Shown here piece by piece: positions 17,365 to 26,247 of a stretch of DNA of 47,437 bases. Under the pieces are notes generated by a model. It worked only from the letters and a program-made list of their open reading frames with translations, did no database searches and was not told the origin of the DNA. How positions within the stretch are numbered: the first letter of the stretch is position 1; each line of letters opens with the position of its first letter. A program made the position numbers and the translations under genes. The stretch is taken from contig JAFGOZ010000005.1 in the NCBI GenBank assembly GCA_016926235.1, positions 1 to 47,437 on the forward strand. The letters are read 5' to 3'. The stretch is from Bacteroidales bacterium. GTDB taxonomy: Bacteria > Bacteroidota > Bacteroidia > Bacteroidales > UBA10428.

Positions 17365-17573
17365 ATCATGGTACGTTTGATATATGCAACATTATTAAGC
17401 AAGAATATAACCGCAGTTTATAGTTTCTTACCATTGGAATATTAGTTAAATGGAATCTTGGGAAGGCTGCATTGATTTTTTACTTCTGACTCCAATTATC
17501 CAGAAATTCATTATTCCATCCTTACCAGCTCTACTTACTTACTGATATTAAATTATTTGCGCTACTTAACTGA

Positions 17574-17933
17574 TCAGTACCTGCCAGAATTTATCATAAT
17601 CAGTACACAACTATTAATTGCGTCAATTCCGCTTCTTATCGCTAATTTCAGTAATTCCGGATTTTCTGTTCCCGGATTAAAGATCAGACGCTGAGGTTTT
17701 AATTTTATAACATAGTCATAATACTCTTTCTGCTTCGAAGGATTCAAATACATAGCAACAGTATGTACCTCTTTAACATGTAATTTTTCACAAACTATAG
17801 GAACCGCTCCAATTACTCCTTTTTTTATTCCCAGCGGAACCACCTCAATTCCCATATTTTGTAGCATTATGGCGGCTTTATGGGCATACCTGTATCGATT
17901 TGGGCTTGCACCTATAATAAGGGTTTTCTTCAT
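17574..17933 (-). CDS. CoA-binding (Rossmann-like) domain protein
   Basis: This 119-residue single-domain protein starts TLIIGASPNRYRYAHKAAIMLQ, the nucleotide-binding loop of the CoA-binding/YccU family, and ends with FNPGTENPELLKLAIRSGI, the usual last helix region. Proteins of this type bind CoA or a dinucleotide, but their cellular role is not established. The gene lies 11 nt after ispF and is the last gene of the porU-porV-ispF series on this strand. Confidence 0.88.
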   Translation of the reverse strand: MKKTLIIGASPNRYRYAHKAAIMLQNMGIEVVPLGIKKGVIGAVPIVCEKLHVKEVHTVAMYLNPSKQKEYYDYVIKLKPQRLIFNPGTENPELLKLAIRSGIDAINSCVLIMINSGRY

Positions 17934-17944
17934 TTGGTATGCAA

Positions 17945-18433
17945 TTACATCCGGATTAAAAGAACAACTGCAAATGCTTCAATTCCTTCTTCCTTACCAA
18001 CAAATCCAAGTTTTTCAGTAGTAGTAGCCTTTACAGACATCTGATCTGTTGATATTTTACATATTTCCGCTAACACTTGCCTCATTTGAGGAATATTATC
18101 CTTTAATTTTGGGGTTTGCAGACAGACTGTTGAATCAATATTTCCAACCTGATATCCTTTTTCGCTGATAAGTTCTATTGTCTTGGCAAGAAGTATCCTG
18201 CTATCAATATTTTTATATTGTAATGATGAATCCGGGAAATGAATACCTATATCACCCAAACATGCTGCTCCAAGTAATGCATCACAAATTGCATGAATCA
18301 GAACATCACCATCAGAATGTGCAACGGCACCTTTTGTATGAGGTATTTCAACCCCCCCTATGACTAATGTATTCCCTTCCTTTAATTGGTGAACATCATA
18401 GCCAAAGCCCGTTCTTATATCATGCTTAATCAA
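17945..18433 (-). CDS. ispF: 2-C-methyl-D-erythritol 2,4-cyclodiphosphate synthase
   Basis: This enzyme converts CDP-ME-2-phosphate to MEcPP in the MEP isoprenoid pathway. The 162-residue length is normal. It has GFGYDVHQL with the zinc ligands Asp and His, HSDGDVLIHAICDALLGA with the third His, DIGIHFPD, and the C-terminal KATTTEKLGFVGKEEGIEA. There is no in-frame ATG near the family's N-terminus. The TTG at 18433 (reading LIKHDIRTGFGYDVH) is the best start and overlaps the porV stop codon by 8 nt, which suggests translational coupling. Confidence 0.95.
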   Translation of the reverse strand: MIKHDIRTGFGYDVHQLKEGNTLVIGGVEIPHTKGAVAHSDGDVLIHAICDALLGAACLGDIGIHFPDSSLQYKNIDSRILLAKTIELISEKGYQVGNIDSTVCLQTPKLKDNIPQMRQVLAEICKISTDQMSVKATTTEKLGFVGKEEGIEAFAVVLLIRM

Positions 18434-19568
18434 ATGAAAAAGTGAGAGTAAAACGAATGGTATTTGCCAATGGATTATTTTGATACACAGGTATGAGATA
18501 TGAAAAATCAAGACTTAGAATATTTAACTTCAGACCAATACCTGTAGTAACATATTTTCTATTTCCTTTTGTAGCATGTTCGTGGAAATATCCTCCCCTG
18601 ACTGCGAACTGTTCTCTATACCAGTATTCAATACCTCCACAATAATATATTTCATGCAACTCTTCCTTTAATCCTCCAGGGGCATCACCAAATGATTGAA
18701 ACATTCCTATAATAGATGGGACATCATCATCCTTGCCGGATTCGATTACATTGCCAGTACTATCATAAATGGGTGATGTAGGCACAAGATGTTTATTCAC
18801 ATCCAAAGCAAATGTTATAGAGTTATATTCATCCAGATCTACTTTAAGGGCACTTCCCAATCTAAGATTTGTCGGGATAAAACTTTTCACATCATTATCT
18901 GTATACGATATTCTGTTCCCGATATTTGAAATAGTCCCTCCGAATGAAAGCTCCCCTGATTTATCTTTTAGTCTTACCTCTTTTTTATAATAACTGGAAA
19001 TATCTGCTGCAAATGCATTTCCTGGTTTAGAATCTTCTATGGTCGCACCAGTCAGGTCAGAACGGATATATCTGAAAGCGAGAGCTCCTGAAATATTGTC
19101 TGAAAAGGCCATTGAATAGGCAGCATCTAATGCAAACTCGTTTGGATTATGTTGTCCGGTTTCAAGACCAAAGTCATTGGTAAATTGAATATTACCCAAT
19201 GAAAAATAAAGAAGGCTGGCACTTAATGCCTGTCTGTCATTAAATTTTTTATACCATGAAAGGTATGCAAGGTTTATCTCTCCAATAAGATTTCTTAGCC
19301 ATGGTGTATAAGAAAATCCAACCTCCATATTATGCTCGGCAAACGCATATTTAGACGGATTCCAATGTTGCGAATTTATATCGGGACTTGTTGCTGCACC
19401 GACGTCTCCCATTGCACCAGCTCTTGAATCCGGGGCGATAGTTAAAAAGGGTACTGTGTATTTAATGTTGTTTAACTCTTCTCCGGCAGAGTTATGATCC
19501 TGCGCCCATACCTTCATTCCTGTAATAAGAGAAATCGCCACAAATAAAACTAAAAACCTACGATTCAT
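18426..19568 (-). CDS. porV: T9SS outer-membrane protein PorV (LptO)
   Basis: This is a FadL-like beta-barrel of the type IX secretion system that binds cargo C-terminal signals and brings them to the attachment complex. It has 380 residues with a clear signal peptide (ending near VWAQ, residue 23). The family's segment YTVPFLTIAPDSRAGAMGDVGAATSPDINSQHWNPSKYAF follows, then repeated amphipathic strands and a terminal strand ending FTLTFSFD. The gene lies 55 nt after porU on the same strand, the order known from other T9SS genomes, and has its own candidate promoter box. ispF overlaps its end. Confidence 0.95.
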   Translation of the reverse strand: MNRRFLVLFVAISLITGMKVWAQDHNSAGEELNNIKYTVPFLTIAPDSRAGAMGDVGAATSPDINSQHWNPSKYAFAEHNMEVGFSYTPWLRNLIGEINLAYLSWYKKFNDRQALSASLLYFSLGNIQFTNDFGLETGQHNPNEFALDAAYSMAFSDNISGALAFRYIRSDLTGATIEDSKPGNAFAADISSYYKKEVRLKDKSGELSFGGTISNIGNRISYTDNDVKSFIPTNLRLGSALKVDLDEYNSITFALDVNKHLVPTSPIYDSTGNVIESGKDDDVPSIIGMFQSFGDAPGGLKEELHEIYYCGGIEYWYREQFAVRGGYFHEHATKGNRKYVTTGIGLKLNILSLDFSYLIPVYQNNPLANTIRFTLTFSFD

Positions 19569-19591
19569 TATTATGTTTTTTTAAAAGTTCA

Positions 19592-19623
19592 CAAATATAA
19601 ATAATAATTTACTATAGAAGAAA
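19592..19623 (-). promoter_or_regulatory. Candidate internal promoter of porV
   Basis: The minus-strand -7 box TATATTTG (19592-19599) has a partial -33 element TTTC 20 bp upstream (19620-19623). It lies in the 55-bp gap between porU and porV and could let porV be expressed above porU. Confidence 0.45.
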
Positions 19624-22600
19624 TTATCTTAAGATTAATAACTTATCAGATTTTTGAACAACATCACCTGTTGATGATTTTACCAAAACTCTATAAATAT
19701 ATATGCCATTATTTAATGGATTCCCATTAATATCTTTTCCATCCCATTGAATAGGACCCTCTTTATAACCACTAGGTACAGTATTGTATTCTATTACTTT
19801 AACCAAATCCCCATTCATTGAGAATATTTGAAGGGTAACCTCCAAAGCGGCATCATTCTGGTTATGTTCAAAATAGAAAGCGGTACCATTATCCGATACT
19901 GGATTAGGATAATTTATCAGTCTCGATATTTTTAAATCTAAGGCATCAGCCACAAAAAAATCAATAGTAGCTTCCGAGGAATTATTATACACATCCCATA
20001 CTTTAACCCTTAATGAATGCTGGCCTTCTGATAGTGAATACAATGGATAAGTAACAGAACCCTCCTTGTAACTATTTATATCTGATAAAAAATACTCATT
20101 CAATACTATTGGATTTCTTTGATCTCCATCTATGATAGCCGTAATACTATGGCCAATGCCACTACTTGATGTATTTATTCCTTTCTCATCAAATATTCGG
20201 GCATAAAGGTCCGGATTTTCATCAGTAATACCTCCATTAATAAATCCTGAATCATTCATGTATAGTTTTATTTCAGGACCATTCATATCGTTTTCCGCAT
20301 AAGAATTAAAACCGCCAATACTTATTTTATTGTAATAGCCTGTTGCATCTTCATCTTCATCTTCATTCAATGCATAAAGGCTTATCTTTCCATTTCCCGA
20401 TAAGTAGTTGATATCTTTAGGTACTATAAAAGAGAACGAAAATGTACCGTTATTTACAGCTGCTCTGCCCTTAAATAAAATATTAGTTTGAGAGTAATAT
20501 GTTGCTTTTTTGCTATCATTATCATTAACCAGTGTTGTCAACGCGTTTGGTTTATCAAATATGGTAGCATAGATAATGCCATTAAATTCATTTAAAAAGA
20601 CTCCTTCTTCAGATTGTATATGTCCTGAAATCTGAACAAGGTCAAGGGCTTTAACAGTATCTGAAAAGACATTCAAAGTATCTTCAAAGCCACCTACAGC
20701 TACATTATTAATAGAATCTACAATAAGTCTATGCTTTGGACATGGAACTTTGATAGCCGGATCACCGAGAAGACAAAATTTTCTTTTATTGAGGTTATCT
20801 GCTGATGCTTCTTTTGACATCCGAATTAAATCACCAAATCTTTGAGCCTCATTATGCTCATTTTTTGTAAAAGCAACTGCATAAAACCTTTCGTTCAACC
20901 GATAATTATCAGATGCATATACCAATCTGTTGGTTGTAAAAGAGGCTATACCTCCACCATGGGAATTCAGAACTACAAGTTCTCCTGCTGTTGGTGATGA
21001 AACAAATTTGGTTCTGCCTTCTATAATTATATCATCAAATCGGGAAAATTCACACGTAGCAGTAAAAAATATAGGGAAAATTTCAGGGTTATACCAATTA
21101 GATATGTCCTGCTTCGTAAGAATTTTTTCGTGAGCCAAACCTTGTTCACTTCCATGTCCTGTGTAATTCATAAACAACCCGCCAATCTTCAACCTATTAT
21201 TTATTGCCTCAGTAACTGCCGGATATGAAGCTCCTGTGGCACCTGCCACTTGTTTGTATGTATCCAAAAGTATCCTTTCCGTATTAAAAAATGGATAATT
21301 AGCATTTAAATAACTTGCTAAACTATTTGCCTGATTCATATGCAGATTGCCATCCTGATCATCACCTATAAAAGTTAAAGTGTTGCGCCAGGGCCCACGA
21401 CTGGAATTACTTATATAAATCTTTACCTTTTTCACCATATCCTGAGCTTCAGTTGCATTTTGTATGGTAAACCTACCCACGCCAATATCTAATTTCCCAT
21501 CCAAATAATTTTCATCATAACCCAAAATTCCATAATAATCATCCGTAACAATTGTGTTTGACTGAACAAGGGATTCATTTGACTGATAGGTAGGTATAAA
21601 ATTTGGATTCAGGGGCGGACGGGTTTTGTTATCATAATTGCCATCACCAAATAATAGAAGGTATTTTAAAGCATTATCATCCCTGTCATACAAAAACTTC
21701 ATAAAATCCCTGATAGCCGTGATATCAGGAGTACCTGACGAGAACTCATTATAAATATCATCAAGTATAACTACCATAACATCAATATCATTATGAGTCC
21801 TGTGAAAGTCAGCTAAATCATTTGCTTCATTAACAAATTCCTTAGGTGTCAGTATAACATAATTGGGTACAGACATGCCATGCAAATCCTGCTTTTCAAT
21901 AATTCCAAGATCATCACCCTGTGTATATGGTTTCTGAAGCTGTGATACTTTATTAAAGGCAACAAATGTCCGTAAACTATCTGTAGGAACTATAAACTCC
22001 AGTTTTGATCCGGTAAGAGCAGCGCTTATACTTTTAATATTGTGTATATCCGTAACATCCCATACCAACGTATTTTCAGTTGCATTATCCAATTGAAATT
22101 TTGAAATATTGCCAATACCAACTGAATTAACATCCCTGAAAATTAAATCATTTCCTTCTAACTTCAGTTTTCTCCTGGCATTTAGTATTACATAGTCGAA
22201 CCAAGCCTCTTCAGTATAATTAGCACGCTTATTAAATTTAAGTTCAATATTTAAAGAATCCGAATGTGTAGAATAGGAGAATAATGCATTCCCTCCATTC
22301 GCATACGCACCAGTGACAGAACCAAGATTACCGCCCAAACCTAATATACTGATAAGTCCAAGTGAATCATTGTTGCATGTAACAGATATATTGGTTGAAT
22401 AATATGTTCTGGCAATGGCATTAAAACGCATTTTAACAGGCTCATCCCTTAAAATATTTTTTTTATACAACGAAAAATATTCATATAAATTAAAACTCAT
22501 AGGATTTCCATACCATTCCTTACCCGAGCGGAGTAAGTTTACGTATTCAGGTTCATAAAAATCATAATCATCAAATGAAGTAACTTGTTGATTAGCGACA

Positions 22601-23469
22601 CCTCCCCCACTAAGATTTACTATCGAATTTCCAGATGTAATATCTGTTGTTATAAAATAGTACATATAATCAGAATACAAATGCATGGAATGGTAGAAAA
22701 AATTATTGCCGTAAGTCCATTTATGAGGTCCCTCAAGATAAAAAATTATTGAATTATTATAATGAATTAGTGGTATTTCAACCAGATCGTCATATTTACG
22801 ATGGCCTGGCAACTCAGGTAGCATCCCTGCTCCATAACCATATAAACGTGCATTTTGCGGATTGGTAAAACCCATATTCTCAAGGTCTGTGTATGTTAAA
22901 GTATAGATCCCGTCATCACTCACCTTAATCTTATACCACTTACCTGTGCTCAAAAGAGATGAAGATTTGTACGTACCTTTCTTTACACTTATCCTCTCAG
23001 TGCCTTGTTCAAGAATAAAACTAAAGTCAGTAATACGTTTAAGGTTTCCATCTTCAATTATAAAAGGATAAAAAAACAGTTCCAGATAAGGCTTCTTTTC
23101 TATATAAGATAATAGAGTTTTATACTTTATATCCTCACCAAATATTGATATGTCTGATATTATATCAACCTGTTCCTGAGGAATATCTTCATATTCATAA
23201 TTCAATATTTTAATTTTGGGTAACACCTCCATATCACCAATAGCTATTCTTTCATAGTAAACGGGGATAGGATATTGAGGATCAGAATAGGCAGCATTTT
23301 TAAACTTCAAAACTTTATATAACGAAACATTATCTTCATCAAAAATCTTTTTAATATAGGGATCCTGCCATTCTATACTCCTATGTATTGTTTGAGAATA
23401 AGTAATGCCCGAAACAAATAAAGCACAAAATATAAACAAAGTTTTTTTTAACATTTCTGAAATTCGCAT
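19624..23469 (-). CDS. porU: T9SS C-terminal signal peptidase PorU
   Basis: This is the sortase-like gingipain-family protease that removes C-terminal signals from T9SS cargo and helps attach it to the cell surface. It has 1281 residues: signal peptide (about 1-26), a long N-terminal beta-rich region, a Peptidase C25 domain with the likely catalytic pair His772 (TGHGSEQG) and Cys806 (FTATCEFSRFDD), and later Ig-like regions. The C-terminal signal domain itself (from about 1195; NYPNPVSDNGTAFYF, NGIYIYRVLVKS, ending DKLLILR) is retained in PorU proteins of the family. It is divergent from the porP/sprF-like gene. A second ATG five codons in (23454) would give an equally good signal peptide. 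Confidence 0.96.
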   Translation of the reverse strand: MRISEMLKKTLFIFCALFVSGITYSQTIHRSIEWQDPYIKKIFDEDNVSLYKVLKFKNAAYSDPQYPIPVYYERIAIGDMEVLPKIKILNYEYEDIPQEQVDIISDISIFGEDIKYKTLLSYIEKKPYLELFFYPFIIEDGNLKRITDFSFILEQGTERISVKKGTYKSSSLLSTGKWYKIKVSDDGIYTLTYTDLENMGFTNPQNARLYGYGAGMLPELPGHRKYDDLVEIPLIHYNNSIIFYLEGPHKWTYGNNFFYHSMHLYSDYMYYFITTDITSGNSIVNLSGGGVANQQVTSFDDYDFYEPEYVNLLRSGKEWYGNPMSFNLYEYFSLYKKNILRDEPVKMRFNAIARTYYSTNISVTCNNDSLGLISILGLGGNLGSVTGAYANGGNALFSYSTHSDSLNIELKFNKRANYTEEAWFDYVILNARRKLKLEGNDLIFRDVNSVGIGNISKFQLDNATENTLVWDVTDIHNIKSISAALTGSKLEFIVPTDSLRTFVAFNKVSQLQKPYTQGDDLGIIEKQDLHGMSVPNYVILTPKEFVNEANDLADFHRTHNDIDVMVVILDDIYNEFSSGTPDITAIRDFMKFLYDRDDNALKYLLLFGDGNYDNKTRPPLNPNFIPTYQSNESLVQSNTIVTDDYYGILGYDENYLDGKLDIGVGRFTIQNATEAQDMVKKVKIYISNSSRGPWRNTLTFIGDDQDGNLHMNQANSLASYLNANYPFFNTERILLDTYKQVAGATGASYPAVTEAINNRLKIGGLFMNYTGHGSEQGLAHEKILTKQDISNWYNPEIFPIFFTATCEFSRFDDIIIEGRTKFVSSPTAGELVVLNSHGGGIASFTTNRLVYASDNYRLNERFYAVAFTKNEHNEAQRFGDLIRMSKEASADNLNKRKFCLLGDPAIKVPCPKHRLIVDSINNVAVGGFEDTLNVFSDTVKALDLVQISGHIQSEEGVFLNEFNGIIYATIFDKPNALTTLVNDNDSKKATYYSQTNILFKGRAAVNNGTFSFSFIVPKDINYLSGNGKISLYALNEDEDEDATGYYNKISIGGFNSYAENDMNGPEIKLYMNDSGFINGGITDENPDLYARIFDEKGINTSSSGIGHSITAIIDGDQRNPIVLNEYFLSDINSYKEGSVTYPLYSLSEGQHSLRVKVWDVYNNSSEATIDFFVADALDLKISRLINYPNPVSDNGTAFYFEHNQNDAALEVTLQIFSMNGDLVKVIEYNTVPSGYKEGPIQWDGKDINGNPLNNGIYIYRVLVKSSTGDVVQKSDKLLILR

Positions 23470-23523
23470 CGCATAAAATTATTAGATAAAAACGAATTAA
23501 ATAACATTTTAGTATAATCTCCT

Positions 23524-23531
23524 TATTTTTG
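23524..23531 (+). promoter_or_regulatory. Candidate -7 box for the porP/sprF-like gene
   Basis: TATTTTTG fits TAnnTTTG and lies about 55 bp before the ATG at 23587 in the 117-bp divergent region with porU. No matching -33 element was seen. Confidence 0.35.
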
Positions 23532-23586
23532 TGAGGCAATTTATTAAGGATTTTTACGTTTTTTTATTTAATCTTACAATTATACA

Positions 23587-24597
23587 ATGCTGAATGAAAA
23601 GTGTTTACATATAAATAAAAATTTTAACAAATTAATAACATTTTTTTTTATTCAATTGTTTTCTTGCTTAACCTATTCTCAAGATCCTGATTTTTCACAA
23701 TATTTTAACAATGCTATTAATCATAATCCGGCCAGTGCAGGAGAATTGGAATATTCCAGGGCAAGCCTCATCTATAGGAACAGTTGGCCCTTCAATTCTG
23801 AGCTACGTAATTCATTTATCAGTTATTCTGCATCATATGACCAACCCTTAGTATTTGCAGGCGGGGGCATTGGTATTATTGTATCACGGGATGTGCAAGC
23901 ACAGGGAATATTTAGCAGTACTACAGGAGGAGTAATGTATTCGCATCATATAGATATATCCGAAGATCTGTTGATTTTATCTGCATTGCAATTTTCTATA
24001 ATGCAAAATAAACTGGATGCTTCAGAAATAATACTTCCAGATAGGGTATTTGGCAATTCAATGGACCAGGAAAATATATCCTCAGAATCTCACTTTAATT
24101 TAGATTATTCTTTGGGATTCATTGCTATCTATCAATATTTCGAAGGAGGACTTTCCATACATCACCTTACCCGCCCTCTTTTATTGAATGATTCTTTATA
24201 TTATCCATACAAACATAAAATTACTTGTACTGCACAACATACTTTTTTATTGGAACGAATCCGGGCCGGAAGGATTCCGAAAGCGATTATTCCTTCATTC
24301 GTTTATCAATCTCAAGGGAGTTTTCAACAGTTACTTTATGGGTGCAGGTATCAGACCGATCCATTAAGTTCAGGTTTTTTTATAAAACAAAAATTAATAA
24401 ATAACGTATATAGTTTAATACTATATTTGGGAATAACTTATAAAAATTATACTTTTGGCTACAGTTATGACTATAACATCCCCAAGAAGGGAATTAGTGT
24501 ACCTTTTACGGGAAGTCATGAATTGACATTAAAATTAAATTTGCATAAATTTGAAAAAAGCAAGGGCATAAAGGCAATAAAATGCCCTAAGATTTAG
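23587..24597 (+). CDS. PorP/SprF-family type IX secretion membrane protein
   Basis: This is a 336-residue outer-membrane protein with a signal peptide (about 1-31, ending LTYSQ). The family opening DPDFSQYFNNAINHNPASAGE follows, then repeated beta-strand segments and NSWPFNSELRNSFISYSASYDQP. PorP/SprF proteins accompany T9SS cargo or the motor; the exact paralogue cannot be told. It sits between porU and gldJ, and its stop is 77 nt before the gldJ ATG, so these probably form one unit. Its position between porU and gldJ is notable, as those two are directly adjacent in some flavobacteria. Confidence 0.93.
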   Translation: MLNEKCLHINKNFNKLITFFFIQLFSCLTYSQDPDFSQYFNNAINHNPASAGELEYSRASLIYRNSWPFNSELRNSFISYSASYDQPLVFAGGGIGIIVSRDVQAQGIFSSTTGGVMYSHHIDISEDLLILSALQFSIMQNKLDASEIILPDRVFGNSMDQENISSESHFNLDYSLGFIAIYQYFEGGLSIHHLTRPLLLNDSLYYPYKHKITCTAQHTFLLERIRAGRIPKAIIPSFVYQSQGSFQQLLYGCRYQTDPLSSGFFIKQKLINNVYSLILYLGITYKNYTFGYSYDYNIPKKGISVPFTGSHELTLKLNLHKFEKSKGIKAIKCPKI

Positions 24598-24646
24598 TTA
24601 TTTTTTTGTTTAGTACTATTTTCTTATTAAAATTATTTATTATCTT

Positions 24647-24654
24647 TAAATTTG
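24647..24654 (+). promoter_or_regulatory. Possible -7 box before gldJ
   Basis: TAAATTTG fits the Bacteroidota -7 consensus 20 bp before the gldJ ATG. The surrounding sequence is very A+T rich, so chance is possible. Confidence 0.25.
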
Positions 24655-24674
24655 AAAATAAAATATTCGAAGCT

Positions 24675-26183
24675 ATGAATACGAGAGTGAAACAACAGTC
24701 ATTAATTGGACTGGCCCTATTTGTTATAGCGTTATTAATAATAACTGCTTGTGGTGGTGGTGGGCGCAGCAAAGGTGTATCCCCAACAACCGGATGGAAT
24801 TATAATGACCCCGACAATGGTGGTTACTTTGTAAATGAAAATTATAGCCAGCCTACTGGTCCGGGATTGGTTTTTATTGAAGGTGGCACATTTACTATGG
24901 GCAGGGTTGAACAAGATGTAATGTATGATTGGAACGCAGTACCCAGAAGGGTTACTGTTACTTCATTTTACATGGATGAAACTGAAGTAAGAAACGTGGA
25001 CTATCGGGAATACCTTTTCTGGATAAGCCGCGTATTCAAAGATATGCCTGAAGTAGGGAAAAAAGCACTCCCTGATACACTGGTATGGAGAAGTGCATTA
25101 GGATACAATGAACCTTATGTTGTTTACTACTTCCGCTCTCCGGCATATAATAATTACCCTGTTGTAGGTGTGAATTGGCTTCAGGCAAATGATTATTGCA
25201 TTTGGAGAACTGACCGTGTAAATGAAAACATCCTGATTGAACAAGGTATACTTTCCATAAATCCAAACCAGTTGGGTGCTGAGAACTTTAATACTGATGC
25301 ATACCTGGCAGGACAATATATTGGTTTGGTAAACCAAAATCTGCCTGACCTTGATCCGAATAAAGAGGAAAGAAGGGTTCAAATGGAAGACGGCATCTTA
25401 TTACCAGCCTACAGACTTCCCTCAGAAGCAGAATGGGAATTTGCTGCATCTGCGCTTATTGGGAATTCATATGACGAAAGAATATATGAAAGAAGATTGT
25501 ATCCATGGAATGGTCACAACGTAAGAAATGACGCTGTGAAATACCGTGGTGAAATGAGGGCAAACTTTGTTAGAGGTCGTGGTGACTATATGGGTACCTC
25601 GGGCGATCTGAACGATAATGCTCCGATACCTGGTGAAGTAGATGCTTACTGGCCAAATGACTATGGATTGTATTGTATGGCTGGAAATGTTAATGAATGG
25701 GTGCGTGATGTATACAGACCTCTGTCATTTGAAGATTTTGATGAATTCAATCCATTCAGAGGTAACGTTTTCACCCAGTTACGCAGAGACCCACAAGGAA
25801 ATTTAGCTCCAAAAGACAGTATAGGACGCTTACAAGTGGAAGAGATTAGTGCAGCTGATGCAACAAACAGAAGAAATTACGCAAAAGCTGACTATATCAA
25901 CTATCGTGATGGTGATGTTGAATCCAGTGTTATTGAGGGTAGTCAATGGGCTGCTCAGGCTGTTAATCAAGACAGAGGATCGGACAGAATGTATTCACAA
26001 GATATTCAAGATATGTCTTCATTAGTTGATGACCACGTAAGAGTATATAAAGGTGGATCATGGAAAGACAGGGCTTACTGGTTAAGTCCCGGAACAAGAA
26101 GGTTCCTGGATGAAACTCAATCCACTGACGACCTGGGTTTCAGATGTGCAATGACTCGTGTCGGCAGCCAAACAGATTATTAA
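24675..26183 (+). CDS. gldJ: Gliding-motility / T9SS lipoprotein GldJ
   Basis: This is an outer-membrane lipoprotein needed for gliding and for a stable T9SS in flavobacteria. It has 502 residues with lipobox IITAC (Cys26), a Gly/Ser-rich linker, and a formylglycine-generating-enzyme-like domain. The domain shows EGGTFTMG, MDETEVRNVDYREYLFW, YRLPSEAEWEFAAS, CMAGNVNEWVRDVYRP, KGGSWKDRAYWLSPGTRRF and GFRCAM. A long insert (about 345-430) separates the core motifs, as in GldJ/GldK. Enzymatic activity is not expected in these structural relatives. The ATG at 24675 starts the lipoprotein signal. A strong terminator follows, immediately before murF. Confidence 0.95.
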   Translation: MNTRVKQQSLIGLALFVIALLIITACGGGGRSKGVSPTTGWNYNDPDNGGYFVNENYSQPTGPGLVFIEGGTFTMGRVEQDVMYDWNAVPRRVTVTSFYMDETEVRNVDYREYLFWISRVFKDMPEVGKKALPDTLVWRSALGYNEPYVVYYFRSPAYNNYPVVGVNWLQANDYCIWRTDRVNENILIEQGILSINPNQLGAENFNTDAYLAGQYIGLVNQNLPDLDPNKEERRVQMEDGILLPAYRLPSEAEWEFAASALIGNSYDERIYERRLYPWNGHNVRNDAVKYRGEMRANFVRGRGDYMGTSGDLNDNAPIPGEVDAYWPNDYGLYCMAGNVNEWVRDVYRPLSFEDFDEFNPFRGNVFTQLRRDPQGNLAPKDSIGRLQVEEISAADATNRRNYAKADYINYRDGDVESSVIEGSQWAAQAVNQDRGSDRMYSQDIQDMSSLVDDHVRVYKGGSWKDRAYWLSPGTRRFLDETQSTDDLGFRCAMTRVGSQTDY

Positions 26184-26205
26184 TATCGTATTCATACACA
26201 TATAT

Positions 26206-26238
26206 AACCTCATTATAGAAATATAGTGAGGTTTTTTT
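26206..26238 (+). terminator. Intrinsic terminator after gldJ, 9 nt before murF
   Basis: A 12-bp stem (AACCTCATTATA/TATAGTGAGGTT, one U-G pair) is closed by a GAAA tetraloop and followed by T5-7. It ends where an ATG at 26239 begins and 9 nt before the preferred murF start at 26248. There is no room for a promoter, so murF must depend on read-through or on an internal promoter in gldJ. Confidence 0.85.
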
Positions 26239-26247
26239 ATGCATACT

